Position numbers and translations under genes: made by a program | The notes under the pieces: model-generated | Database searches by the model: none | Seen by the model: only the letters and a program-made list of their open reading frames with translations | Told to the model about the DNA's origin: nothing | Origin: Peribolospora baueri | Taxonomy: Eukaryota > Basidiomycota > Peribolosporomycetes > Peribolosporales > Peribolosporaceae | Direction of reading: 5' to 3' | Length of the DNA stretch: 64,000 nt | Assembly (NCBI GenBank): GCA_029717555.1 | Contig: JAMDHS010000007.1 | Location: 310,001-374,000, forward strand | Part shown: one piece after another, positions 10,118 to 21,300 of the stretch | How the letters are laid out: each line of letters begins with the position of its first letter | Position numbering within the stretch: position 1 is the stretch's first letter

Positions 10118-12300
10118 TCAGTTCGCATGGCCTGCCTTTCCCTCCAATCTCTCCTTGACCTCGTTCTCAGCCACCTTCGTCAACAGGTCGACCTGCTCCG
10201 CCACGTTCCTCAACACGCCCAACACCTTGTAGTTTCCCTTCGTAAAAGTGTAAATCTCATAATTCATCCCGTTCTCCTCCGCGAACCTCTTGACGTAAGC
10301 CGAGGCGACGCGAAGGTTGTGGCGAGGAAGGCGAGGGAAGAGGTGATGGGAGACTTGCATATGCAGACCGCCATGGATGAACTCGATCGAGGGCGGGCAA
10401 GCGACGTCCATAGTCGTGCGCAGCTGACGGTGTGCGAAGCTCTCGTACAGACCGAGGTCTTCCGTCGACTGGGCAAAGTGGGAGAGGACAATCTGGTGGA
10501 CCAGCATGGACGTCGAATACGACATCGAAGAAAAAAAAGTCGGACAGGTAAAGGTTGCCGAGGTGAGAGAGCATTCACACGCCATGGCCAACGATTCGAG
10601 AACGATCATCATTGGCGATGAATAACAATGACTCACCTGAACATGCAGAGGACTCGCAAAAGCATTTGAAACGAGCAAGTACACTAGCCTCGTCTTCCAT
10701 CCTGGCAAGCTCTTGAGCAAGCTTCCGAACCAGCACCAAAAGACGAAGATGCCCACGAACTCGGCGTTGCGAGACCACGAAGGACGCGCTCGGCTAAGGA
10801 GGTAAGTATAGCTTAAATTGTAAAGGTTGAACCGCGCCAGAGACATGATAAAGTAGTAAAGTTTGTGCCTGGTAATAACGCAAAAATCGCGGTCATTGTT
10901 AACTCGTGCGAACGTGAACGGATGCCATACATATCTACGATACAAGCCAACACAACTTGCACGATTCCCTCCCTGACACTCACTGCACTTTAATGAGTAC
11001 CTTGCTCGCTTTGTCAAAAGACATCAGTCTTTGATAATACGTGCTCCAGAGCGAGCTGAAGAAACGCGTCGAGATGGCGAAGAAGGGGATGTGTTGGATA
11101 TCTGGATCATGTTCTGGGTGATTGGTGACCACTATTTGGTACAGGCAGCGAGAAATGGCGCGACACAGCCATGTCAGCGGGATCATGGGGGCGAGAGTTG
11201 AGACTGCCGGGAACTAGGTTGAGAAACTCACGATGATGGACGTCGTGGTTCTGTACAAGATTCAGTGAATCAAATAATACAAACACAGCCAAAGGGCACA
11301 TATCAGCAGCCCTGCACATGAGCGGACCATCCATGAAAAAGAGCGATTTATCTTGCGACCATGGGCAACTCACATCGCACCACCATCCTATGCTGAGACC
11401 GCCTATAAAAGAGGCTACAAAGACTCCGATTGATCGATCCACGATGTAATTATGGGTGATGCCGCTGTGGCCCGCGTCGTGCACCACGAAAGTGACCTGA
11501 TGCCAGAAGAGGCCTAGAAACACCGAGCTGGCCAGGTACCAAGCCGTACGACCCTGGGCGTTGTACCAGGTGAGGAAAGCGAGCAAGCCGAGGATGGAGT
11601 ATCGAACCATCTCCATACCGTAGCCAGACCAATATGGGCATTCGTAAAGTCCAGCGGCTTTGATCTCCTCGTGTAGCTCACGGTAGCGAACGGTAATGGC
11701 GTGCTGCTCTTCCGGGTCGATTCCCGGCACGAGTTCCGGCTCGAGGAGGGAGACGGGGAGGGGGAACGTTTTGGGATGGGACGGTCCAGGCGGTGTCGCC
11801 CCGTCCCTGCCCCCCCCGCCACCGGCACGAGCCCACTCAGTCCTCTTCTCTTCCTTGCTCATGGTAGCCTCATCCATTGAAGGTCCCTGTCGGACGGGGT
11901 ACACCTCCCTGTCCAGCTTTCCATGTCGGTACCCCAGCTGCACAGGTGGAACGAGAGGCCTCCACTTCTCTCCCAATTTTCCCCAGTCCTGTTCTGCCAC
12001 CTCTCCCACGCAGAAAGCCTTCATCCTCCGCAGCGTTTCGTCGGAATGGTAAGCCTGAATTTCGTCTGTCGCATCGCGACCGCAAAAGTGGAGGATGGCG
12101 AGCTCGCCTCCGGGATGCCGAGACAGCCAGGCGTTGAGACGGTATATGAGACGGTTGTGCACCACTAGCACGTCCCCCAAGGCAATCGCTTGTGCGATCT
12201 GCGCGCGTGTCCATTGCTTGCGTGGTGAGGGTTCGTCGGACTTGACGGGCATCGGTGTGGAGGGTGTGAGGGCCGTACGGTCGACCATGGAAGCGGACAT
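10118..12300 (-). CDS. Delta-8 sphingolipid desaturase (cytochrome b5 fusion, front-end desaturase)
   Basis: ER membrane enzyme expected to put a trans-8 double bond into the sphingoid base of fungal glucosylceramides. The N-terminal cytochrome b5 domain carries the heme motif HPGG (SRHPGGELAILHF) and a second heme His in AYHSDE. After a linker come the three desaturase His boxes: HDAGH, NHDVHH and QVSHHLFP. The Gln in box 3 is diagnostic of front-end desaturases with fused b5. Membrane helices lie near SILGLLAFLTWY and VFLGLFWHQVTF. Box 2 is encoded by its own 19-nt exon at 11250-11232. ATG 12300 is chosen because the upstream frame lacks a real ATG. One intron near 10905-10870 has a weak GTTCGC donor in my model. 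A related acyl-lipid front-end desaturase remains possible. Confidence 0.87.
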
Positions 12301-12609
12301 GACTTGGACGCAGATAGCCCGCAAAAAGGAGCAGAAGAAAGAAAGATGGTATCAGATGCGTTCCGTGGTGACCGTCTATATGTTAAATCCTCGGAACAGG
12401 AAGTCGGGATAGCGAGGCTGTTGTTGGTCGTCACTGGGAAGGACTCGGGTCACTAATAACCATTCATAACGGGAACGTGCGCCGGGCCGCAGCAGCCCGC
12501 AACGGCCGCAGTCAATTTGAGCGCTCTTCTCAACTCGCCCGAGCTGGTCAACTTGTTTCTCCACGTCTCTTGCTTCGTCAAGGCGCCACCAACGGTCCTA
12601 GTCCCGGCC

Positions 12610-14698
12610 ATGCCGCTCGATATCGACGACCCAAGACGGCACGTCAAGCTGGAACCCGAAAAAGTCCGCGATGTGAGCGTTTATAGATTCTTAGACTCAA
12701 GTTTGCGGCAGTGACTTCTTTGTCCGTCTGTCTGAATTTGTGCCGATGCTGATGCATGCTTGGTTGTCCACGGCTGCTCACTTAGGTTGCCAATACCGAT
12801 TTCCCGGGTCACTGGCCGGGGGAAGATCATAGTTTTGACATCGCCAAGTTCCGAGAAGTGAGCTTCAGCATCCCCGTACTGCTCATCTGGGATACGCGTT
12901 TGCCGTCATGCTGGTGAGACATCCAGTCCTGACCAAGGTCCATTTTGCGGATTTTAAGAATCTCAACGTCAAGGTCAATAATCTGTCCGAATCTGAGGTG
13001 GAGTTCGACTTGATCGGCGTGGACGCATCGATCGGCAACGCTTTCCGGAGAATCATGATGGCAGAGGTTGGTCGCGCGTCTTGCTTTCTGTCACGAGGGA
13101 AATCATCTCAGCTGTTTATTCGTGGACACAACACCTTGTCGCGGTCTTATCTCTTTCTCTACCACATGTTTTTGCTCTACAGGTGCCGACGGTGGCGATC
13201 GAGCACGTCTACGTCTTCGACAACACCTCCATAATTGTTGACGAGGTGTTGGCGCAACGATTAGGGCTGATACCGCTCAAGTTCGATCCCGATAAGTTGG
13301 TTGAAAAGGGAGGTGAGTAGTTGATTGTTTCTTTGGTGTCTATAATAGACATGATGGAGAAAGATCGTCTCCCCTGGCACCCTTGGGTTTTCGGCTCAAA
13401 AAAAGGCTAATTGAACTACAAACCCTGACCCGGGACTTTGTCACTCATTATATACTAGGCGACGAGGCCAACGATCAGAACACTATCGTCTTCGAGCTCG
13501 AAGTGGTATGCGAATACAACCCCAAAGCGAAAGCAGGAGAGACGGACCCTGAGAAGCTTTACATCAACTCGAATGGTAGGTCGTCGCCGCTGCCTTCCTC
13601 TCTTTGGTCGAGGCAAACTCTTTCCCTGCCATCCTGGCTTCCACAGCTCGTCTGTTCTCATTTCTCTTATTGTGTCTTTCCGCTCCAGTGACGTCCGGAA
13701 TGTTGAAATGGTCTCCCCAAGGTGCTCAATTGGAAGAGTGGAAGGAAGAGGAATACCCAAGGCCTGTGAAGGACGACATCTTGATCGCCAAGCTTCGACC
13801 GGGACAAGTGAGTTTTCGTCGGTTCTTTTGATCAGTATCATCTCTACCACGGTACATTTCCCGCCAACACACAATGCAACTTGTGTTTTAAGCCTGAACT
13901 GATGCTCATACTTCGCTCTGGTCATTTAATTCACCCTTGCAGCGCATCCATATGCAGCTGCATTGTGAAAAGAACATCGGCAAAGAGCACGCAAAATGGA
14001 GCCCTGTTGGTGGGTAACTTTATCGTTTATTTTTTTGACGAGGTGTAGCAAATAGGGTTCGCTAATGGACTCGTAATCATCTATATCGGTGCTGTTCATT
14101 CATTCATTTCTGATTTGTCCTTTCATCCTTTATTGGTGCCTCCATCAGCGACGGCCTCCTATCGCCTCCTCCCTCACATCATTATCCGAAAGCCTATCCC
14201 TCCTGAGCATGTTGACAAGTTCCAACGCTGTTTCCCGCATGGCGTGATCGGCGTGCGCAAAAACGCCGAGACGGGGGAGAAGGAGGCTTATGTGGCGGAT
14301 GCGAGGAAGGATACAGTCAGTAGGGAGGTGCTGAGACACAAAGAGTTTGAGGGGTTGGTGGAGTTGACGAGGATTAGAGACCATTTTATTTGTAAGTTTT
14401 TTTGAGCTTTTCATGTGCCCGCTGCAGCTCGTGTTTTGTCGCAGAGATGTCCCTTTCGTCCCCCGTCACTCTGTTCAGCCGACTAGGCTGCGCCCGCCTC
14501 CAATCGCTGATCGTACCTCTCGGCTTTTGCTCCAATTCACACTCTCCAGTCACGGTAGAGTCATCAGGCGTAATGCCCCCCGAGCGAATCCTGCCCGAAT
14601 CGGTCAGGGTCTTGCGCGATAAAGTCTCTGTTCTCCGCCAAGGTCTCAACTTCCTCACCAGCTCCGACGCTCCCGATGCGATGGAAGTGGAGTCTTGA
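12610..14698 (+). CDS. RPC40: DNA-directed RNA polymerases I and III subunit RPAC1 (AC40)
   Basis: Alpha-like assembly subunit shared by RNA polymerases I and III, pairing with AC19. Diagnostic blocks are [19 protein letters not shown] (the alpha motif), [84 protein letters not shown] and a C-terminal [15 protein letters not shown]. The order and spacing match yeast Rpc40 throughout, about 365 residues in nine or so exons. The ATG at 12610 (GCC ATG C) gives [19 protein letters not shown]; longer upstream frames lack an ATG. A short 309-base divergent promoter separates it from the desaturase gene. Confidence 0.93.
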
Positions 14699-15138
14699 GA
14701 GCTTTGTGAGGCATCTGGCGCGGCCCAAGTTCGGGGTTTCCCTGTCAGTGTTTCGCTGGAACGTTGTATACTACTTGATGTCATCTGTGCCTCTTCCGGT
14801 TTTCCATTTTGCTTCGAAGGCTACACAGGGGTCCTTACCAACACGTTTGCTAGAGGCAGAAGAGATGGTGCGATCTCCATTGTGGCTGCCTCGCTCGCTC
14901 GCTATCACTTGGTCTCACAAGTGGTCATTGTCAACGAGTGTCCATTCTACCCACCCTTTGGGAATGAGGATCGAAAAGAATGAAATCGAGCGGAGTAGAA
15001 GACATACAGTATGTCTACAATGGGGAGTGGTCCACAAAGTCAGGCCGGAAAAGCAGGGACGGGACGGGGAATACGTACAACAACGATGAAGGTCATGACT
15101 GGGTATCACGATATGTAGAGGATGGGAATGTACATTGC
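14699..15138. other. Convergent 3' spacer between RPAC1 and the BAR protein
   Basis: About 440 bases between converging stops with no gene or repeat recognised. Confidence 0.5.
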
Positions 15139-17631
15139 TCAAGGAACCCTAGGCGGGGGCGGAGGCGGAGCCTTGGCTCTAGAGCCGGCCGATGGCAAAG
15201 GCGGCGGAGGGGGCGCGGGGCCTCTCGAAGAAGCGGTGCTGCGAGCTCGTGCCCTTGTTGTCGGTGTGCTTGCGGCTGGAGTCGCGCCTGCCGTCTCCGG
15301 CGTTGCTGGCTTTAACGTCGACGTCGTCGCCGATGTCAAGGTTGCTGCACTCGTCGCCGGGGCTTTCGAATATGGAGACGAGCGTCGTTCGCTGGAAGAC
15401 AAGGACGAGCCGTCAAACGACCCGCCGCTCGTTCGGTTGTCCTCGAGGATCGCCCTTGTCTCATCTCCCTCTCCATCCCCATCTGCATCTCCGTAGGCAT
15501 CGTCGCCACTAGGCTCGACAGAGTGTCCGAAAGTGGGACTGCTCAATATTACCGTCCCCGGCGAGCCCAGTGGGTTGACACTGCCTGCGAAAGGGTCTGA
15601 TACCACCGAGCTGCTGCCCGTCTCCTGCGCTCGCAACGGAAATGGCTGCTGTTGGCCCGGGCCGGAGACAGAGGTGCCGGCCCCGGCAAGGGAGTCGCCG
15701 GTGTAGAGAGGTGAGAGGAGGGTTGGTTGGAAGCCCCATTCCTGAGGCTGAGCGTGCGACAGGGCAGTCATGATGGTCATTGGAGGGACGCCGTTCCGAT
15801 GAGCACCAGTAGCTGTTGCGGAGACGGGCGAGACGGGCCGGCTACTCATTTCGGCGCCCTCGAGGTTCATGCTGTCCAGAGCACGGACGAAGGAGTTGGG
15901 CGAATCGGGCCTGTCCCAATTTCCTTCTTCGTCCTCATACTTGTCTTCGTCTCCCGTCATAGCCTGGTAAGAGGATGAAGACGGCCCCCCTTTGCTCCTA
16001 GCTATGAAACCCCATCCAGCCTTCTCAGACGTGCCGGTATCAATGGCAGAGGACGAAGAAGACGCAGCGGCAGCGGTAACTGAGGAGAGACCGGCAGAAG
16101 AAGTGGAGAAGGATGGCAGCTTGGGTCTGAAGGTCGTCACGTCCCTCGCTAGAGATGCCATCGCCTCGCCTGCTCCGCTGACAGAGATGCCTCTTAACTT
16201 GCGCGGGCGCTGCTGCTTATCGGTCGTTTGTTGTTGCTGTTGCTGAGATGCCCGACTCCCTCGTCTCTCGAGACCGACGTCGAATGCCTTGTCCTCTCCT
16301 TTCTCACCTCGCCCGTCGTCCTTTTCGTCCATCGCAGCTGCCCCGGAAAGCCGTCGAGGGGGAAGAGGAGGCCGGGTAGAACTGGCCCTTCGCTCTCGCA
16401 AGCTCGGCTGTCGAGAAGTGAGAGTCGGCGTGGAAGCTTTCCTAGCCAAAACCGGGCTGCTCAAGCTCCTCCCGCTCCTAGTGATGACGTTTCGCTTTGC
16501 CCCGGAACCACCAACGGAAGCCGAAGCAGTTTCTGCAGGAGAGTCTCGAAGTTGTATGCTCGCCTCGTCGATCCAGTTGGATCTGCAATCGCGCAAGATC
16601 TGGGCGTAAGACTCGGCGAAGGACAAATGCGTGTCGAGGAAGGATGTGAGGGAGCGGAGATCATCCAGTTCGGACTCCTGGATGACCGAGATGCGGTATT
16701 CAACCTCCGCCGAAGCCTCGTCGAACGCCGCTTTAGCATTTCGCACTTCATCCTCCACCTCCCTCCTCTCCTTCTCCTTACCGCCTCGACCGGATATGCT
16801 CATGCCTTTCTTCCCCGCCTCGAGCTTATCCTTTCTAGCCCTCGCGCTTTCGAGCGCGGCACGTTTGGACTCGAGCTTGCGGCGGGCGGCCTGGTACTCG
16901 GCCATGGAGGCCTTAGCAGACGCGAGTCGGTCGAGGAAGATGGAGGACAAGGTGGAGGTGAAGGAGGTTTGGAGGGATGCGATAGAGAGATGGGCTGTGG
17001 ACAGGGAAAGGAGGCACTGACCTAAGAGAAGTAAAGTATGGAAGAAGGTTCAACTGGCTGACATGGATACCGTACAGATGAGGGCAAATGCACTCACCGT
17101 ACGCGCTGTCATCGCCGAAATCTCCTCCAAATGCAGCCATGGCGATACCGAGAGCCTCTATTGGAAGGACTTTCGTTTCCCTCCAGTTCTCCCTCTCCTT
17201 GCTCCCCTCAGATGCTTTGCCAGAGTCCGAAAACGCGCCACTAGCCCCATCGACCTTGAGGTGCCGTTCGGGGTGAAGACTTGACTCTGGCGGCGGTACG
17301 AAGTCATATGGGAGCGGGAAAGGCAGCGCCTTGAGCTTGGAGAGCGAGGAAACGTACGCCTCCGTCGCCGTGTAGATGCGCTCAGTCCCCAGACGACGGT
17401 AGTCAATCTCGCGCTCCAAATCTTGTGTCGCGGGGTCGAGGTCGACTGTGCGGGCAACGCCGCCCAAACCTGTCCACTGATCGGGACGCCGATTCATACC
17501 GAAGCAGGCGACCCTGGTTAGCTATCACCTATTCTATCTACCAGCTCCATCACCGCCAGGGAGAAAGGAGGTGGGCCATTCTCGCTGGAATCACAACCAA
17601 CCTGTCTCAACTTTCCAAACGTGCTTGTCAT
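15139..17631 (-). CDS. BAR-domain protein with long disordered Ser/Pro-rich tail
   Basis: Exon 1 (17631-17602) encodes only MTSTFGKLRQ. The acceptor GATCAG at 17477 joins it in phase to WTGLGGVARTVD, rebuilding the N-terminal amphipathic start seen in fungal BAR proteins. Exon 2 ends at 17098 (DDSAYG) and exon 3 runs 17021-15139. The BAR helices cover about residues 1-270: EREIDYRRLGTERIYTATE, LPIEALGIAMAAFG, SMAEYQAARRKLES, a Lys/Glu/Arg-rich heptad region, and LTSFLDTHLSFAESY. The remaining roughly 500 residues are low complexity, with a Gln run (about 16220-16245), many Ser-Pro sites and a Pro-rich end (PPPPPPRVP) that could dock SH3 partners. No SH3 or PH domain is seen. It probably binds curved membranes. 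The MNRRPDQ frame start at 17497 lies in the intron of my model. Confidence 0.82.
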
Positions 17632-18395
17632 GACGGAGGACTGAGGGCACTGTTGACGATGCCTGCCTGGGCCTGCTGGGACGAGTTGGCCGATGTCGAG
17701 ATTCGTTCGTAATCATTTATTAACCCGGGGCCATCCTGAGCCCGCGATGCCGCAGTCGGGCAATAACCCTAATCCAGCAAGCCATGTCTGATTATATTTG
17801 TCGACGTCGCTCTCGCCGTTCTCGAATGGATCAGAACGGCATCGACGTCAGACCTCCTCCACTTGCCTCCCCTCTCCTTATCATCTCCATCGCCCTTATC
17901 AAGGCCTCAGCATTTCCAGGCCACCCCCTCGTCTATCCTTTTACTTGGCGTCGAAGCCGCTTTACCTCGCCCCGGTCGGCTGCGGACCGCGAAGGTTCCC
18001 GCGAGGCCCACGCGAATAAGGGGCACACGGGAGATCCCTCCCTCCACCTTGCACAGGCATCCGCCCACCATCCATCCAGTCGACCTTGAGTCCGTATCCC
18101 ATCACCTCGTCCCATCTGTCAGCAGCATCATGGTCCGTCCATCCATTCTCTAACGAGACGGGCGCTCTCCTCACGTCAACCTTACCCACCCCCGCGGCCC
18201 TCCGGTACGCGCACAATCGCCATTCACCTCCACCTCCCCTCTTGTCCCGATTCCTGCCGCCTCATTTCACCTTCTCCTTCCCTCGCCTTCTTCACGCGAT
18301 ATTAGGCGTCTCACCAGCTCCTCTCTTATCGCATCGTAAAAATCAACATTCTGCGCTAACTTTCCTCGGACGCATTCGACCCAGCCGCACCCACC
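17632..18395. other. Divergent promoter between BAR protein and RasGEF genes
   Basis: About 760 bases with no recognised gene. A telobox-like AACCCTAA lies at 17765-17772. Stretches near 18230-18360 are pyrimidine-rich on the + strand, as is usual just before fungal start codons. Confidence 0.45.
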
Positions 18396-21300
18396 ATGAG
18401 CGGGCCAGGCGGATCGACCTTCTCCTTACCCAGTCCCGGCGGGCATCAAGCGTCATCGAATGTTGGATCACCTCCCAAGGGCACAGCGTTTCCATCCTCG
18501 ACAGCTTTGCAGGAGGCCCCCAGCCCCGCCGACATGCCCGACTTGGAGACCACCAGCCTGACCGCCGTCAAAGCCTTGGCCGCCAAGTACGGCATCCAGC
18601 TCCAGGCCCTTGGCTCCGGAGAGACCGGCCTGACTACCTCTGCTGGAGCCGATGGTACAGATGGAGGGGAAGCCGGGAATGAAGGGGAGGAGGAAGAGGA
18701 AGAAGATCTTGGCGTGGGCACACCGTTCAAAATCACCGCCAAAAGAATGCAAGGGGGGAGGACGATGTATAGGTTCAAATCCCGCGGGCACGCCCCAGCT
18801 GAGGCCCTGGTTGGGTCTGAAGTCAATGGACAGGCAAGAAACGAGCGGCATGATTTTTCGCCGACGCCTACAGCTGGAAGAAGAAGGAGTGCTACCTCTG
18901 GGGCGCCATTGGCCATGTTGCATCCCGCCACTTTCACCAAGGCTTCCGGCACAGGAGAGGTCCTTAATGTCTTCGACGGCGGAGGTGCGGGCGGCTCAGG
19001 TTCGGCAGGCTTATTGCGAAAGACGTCTCTCAAGTCTCTAAGGGGCTCCAAGTCCATTCCATCTCTCGGAACTCACCTTTCCAACAGAGCCGCTCAGAAC
19101 GCCATCACTACTGACAAGGGCAAAGCGAAGGACGAGGGCACCGGGGCCGGCATCTCAACAGAATCGTCTTCGATGTCGACCGCTACCCACCCTTTCCCTC
19201 GCCCCACTTGGTCTCCCACTGGTCCTGTTGCCGGCCAGCTTTGGCCTCCTCCCCCTCCCATGCCTCTTCTTCCTGTTCATCAACTCCCTACCTCCTCAGC
19301 TATGAGCCGACTGGAGACCTCGCCGACGTCCGGCCCACATGGACGAGGCACGCGCCGGTCCGGCGTCGAACGCGGCAAGCTCGAAGGCGGAGACGTCTTG
19401 GGTGCCATCCTCGGCTGGTCTACCGCTGCCAGCCCTAGCGGGACGCCTCGTGCAAAGCTGGCGAAGGATCGCAGACACGGAAGTACCTCTCGAACTTCCG
19501 GGCGAGATAGCGGGGTAGGAGGCGGAGGTAGGAAGCGCGCCTCGACGACGGGCTCAACCATGAAAGGTGAGCGGAGGGCCAGGCGGTTCGCGAGCCAGGA
19601 GTTTTCTGCCCTTCATCGCACCACCACCTCGGAGGAGGGTGTCGCCGAGGCAGCTTCGGGCGTGGAAGAAAGCGTCAACGTCGAAATGCCCTTCACGCGC
19701 GCTGCCAACCCCACACCCACGGCCGCCACCGGCTCCCGACCCAAGACGCCCCCGGAACGCAGCGGCGAGAGTACGAGGTCGCGGACGAGCCCTGGGAGCA
19801 ACACGTTGAGTCCGTTCGGAAAGGATTTTATAGTCCGGACTCCTTCTCCGCGCGTCCACGCCAGGAGCGAGAGACAGGGCAGTGGCGATGGTATCAGGAG
19901 CAAGACGCCGGACGTCATGCTTCAAGGGGCGTCTGGTCCTCTGCCCTCCTCTCCTTCGCAAAGGGGACTCGCTCTTCACGCAGTCGGCCCGAGGCTAAGG
20001 GAGATGCAGAGTTTTGAGAGCAGGGAGAGCAACGCTACTGCTCGTGCTACTGGTGACGATGACGAGGATGATGGGTGGCCAAGCGGCATGGACAAGCAGG
20101 GAAGAACGCCCACGCCTGGTCAAGCCGAGGGCGGGCAGGAGGATGACAGTGGAAGGGATGTCGAAGAAGTAGACGAGGAGGATGCGACGCTCATTTTCGA
20201 CGTGCTGCAGGCCTACGTCGGCCGTCCATCGATCGATTCTGCGTCCTCTGGGACTTCTTCCGGGAGCAGCACCTCTCTTGGCGGTTCGTTCCAGCACCGT
20301 CGTGCCACCTCTGCCTCTGTTATCTCCGTCACCTCATCCGTAGAGGAGAGTCGCAGGCATGCTCAGGCTCAGGAGACGGTTACGAGCTCTGCGCCGGGCG
20401 ACGATCCTCGCTTCGCAATTTGGGGACTTCGGATGCTCTCCGGAGGTGGGACGGTTGTCATGGCTCCTTACGATCACGAGCAGTTGCAGCTTCACAGCGG
20501 TGGCACCAGTTCTTCTAGCCTTACGGGATCCGGTTCTGGCGGTCCAGGCTCGGTCGTTGGCAGTGCTTCGACCCCGGCTACTGCAATGGGAAGCCCTGTC
20601 AGCGCGCCGGCCGTCAAACGCTGGTCTCTTCGAGGCACATCTTCCCCTCCTGCAGCCGCCGGTGCAACTGCCATCAGCTCTTCCGATCATCATCATCCCA
20701 TCGACCCTTCTGCGGCCGACAAGTGGGGGAGCCGCAGAGCCTCCGCGCAATCTCGGCCAGAGAGCACGTACTTCCCTTCAGCTGGCGGCCTTGGCGGACG
20801 ACGCGTTCTGATCGCGGCAACGCGAGCCCGACTGATCGCTGAGTTAACCTCGGAGATTGATCACCGCCTTCTGACGGACTTCTTCCTCACATACCGGTCC
20901 TACCTCGACCCACTCGACCTTCTCCACCTCCTCACCCTCCGCTTTCAGTGGGCCCTTGGAAAACCCGTTTCCCCCGCTGACGAAGCAGTTCGCCGGATCG
21001 TTCGAGTACGCACCTTTGTCGTCCTTCGCCACTGGTTGCTGAACTACTTCGCGCACGACTTCTTAGCCAACCGCGCTCTGAGGGCCGAGCTGGCGAGATG
21101 GTTGAATGAGGTGTACAAGGATCCGGCGGTGAGGAATAACCCGAGGGATTTGAGCATCATCAAGAGCCTCAAGAAGGTTGTGAGGCGGTTGAAGGCGAGC
21201 TATTTGGAGGCGGGCGTGGCGGGCGTCCTGGGGTTGCCGAACACGGGCCGTGGTGCTGGAAGCGATAGGCCGAGAACGACAGCGGCTGATGAGGGAAGGA

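Noticed and set aside
17363-17497. BAR protein start at MNRRPDQW (ATG 17497)
   Set aside because: Joining MTSTFGKLRQ (17631-17602) to WTGLGG through the acceptor at 17477 gives the expected family N-terminus; the 17497 ATG would lie in the intron.
18770-18785. tRNA B-box-like GGTTCAAATCCCG
   Set aside because: It is inside a conserved RasGEF reading frame, with no matching A box or acceptor stem.
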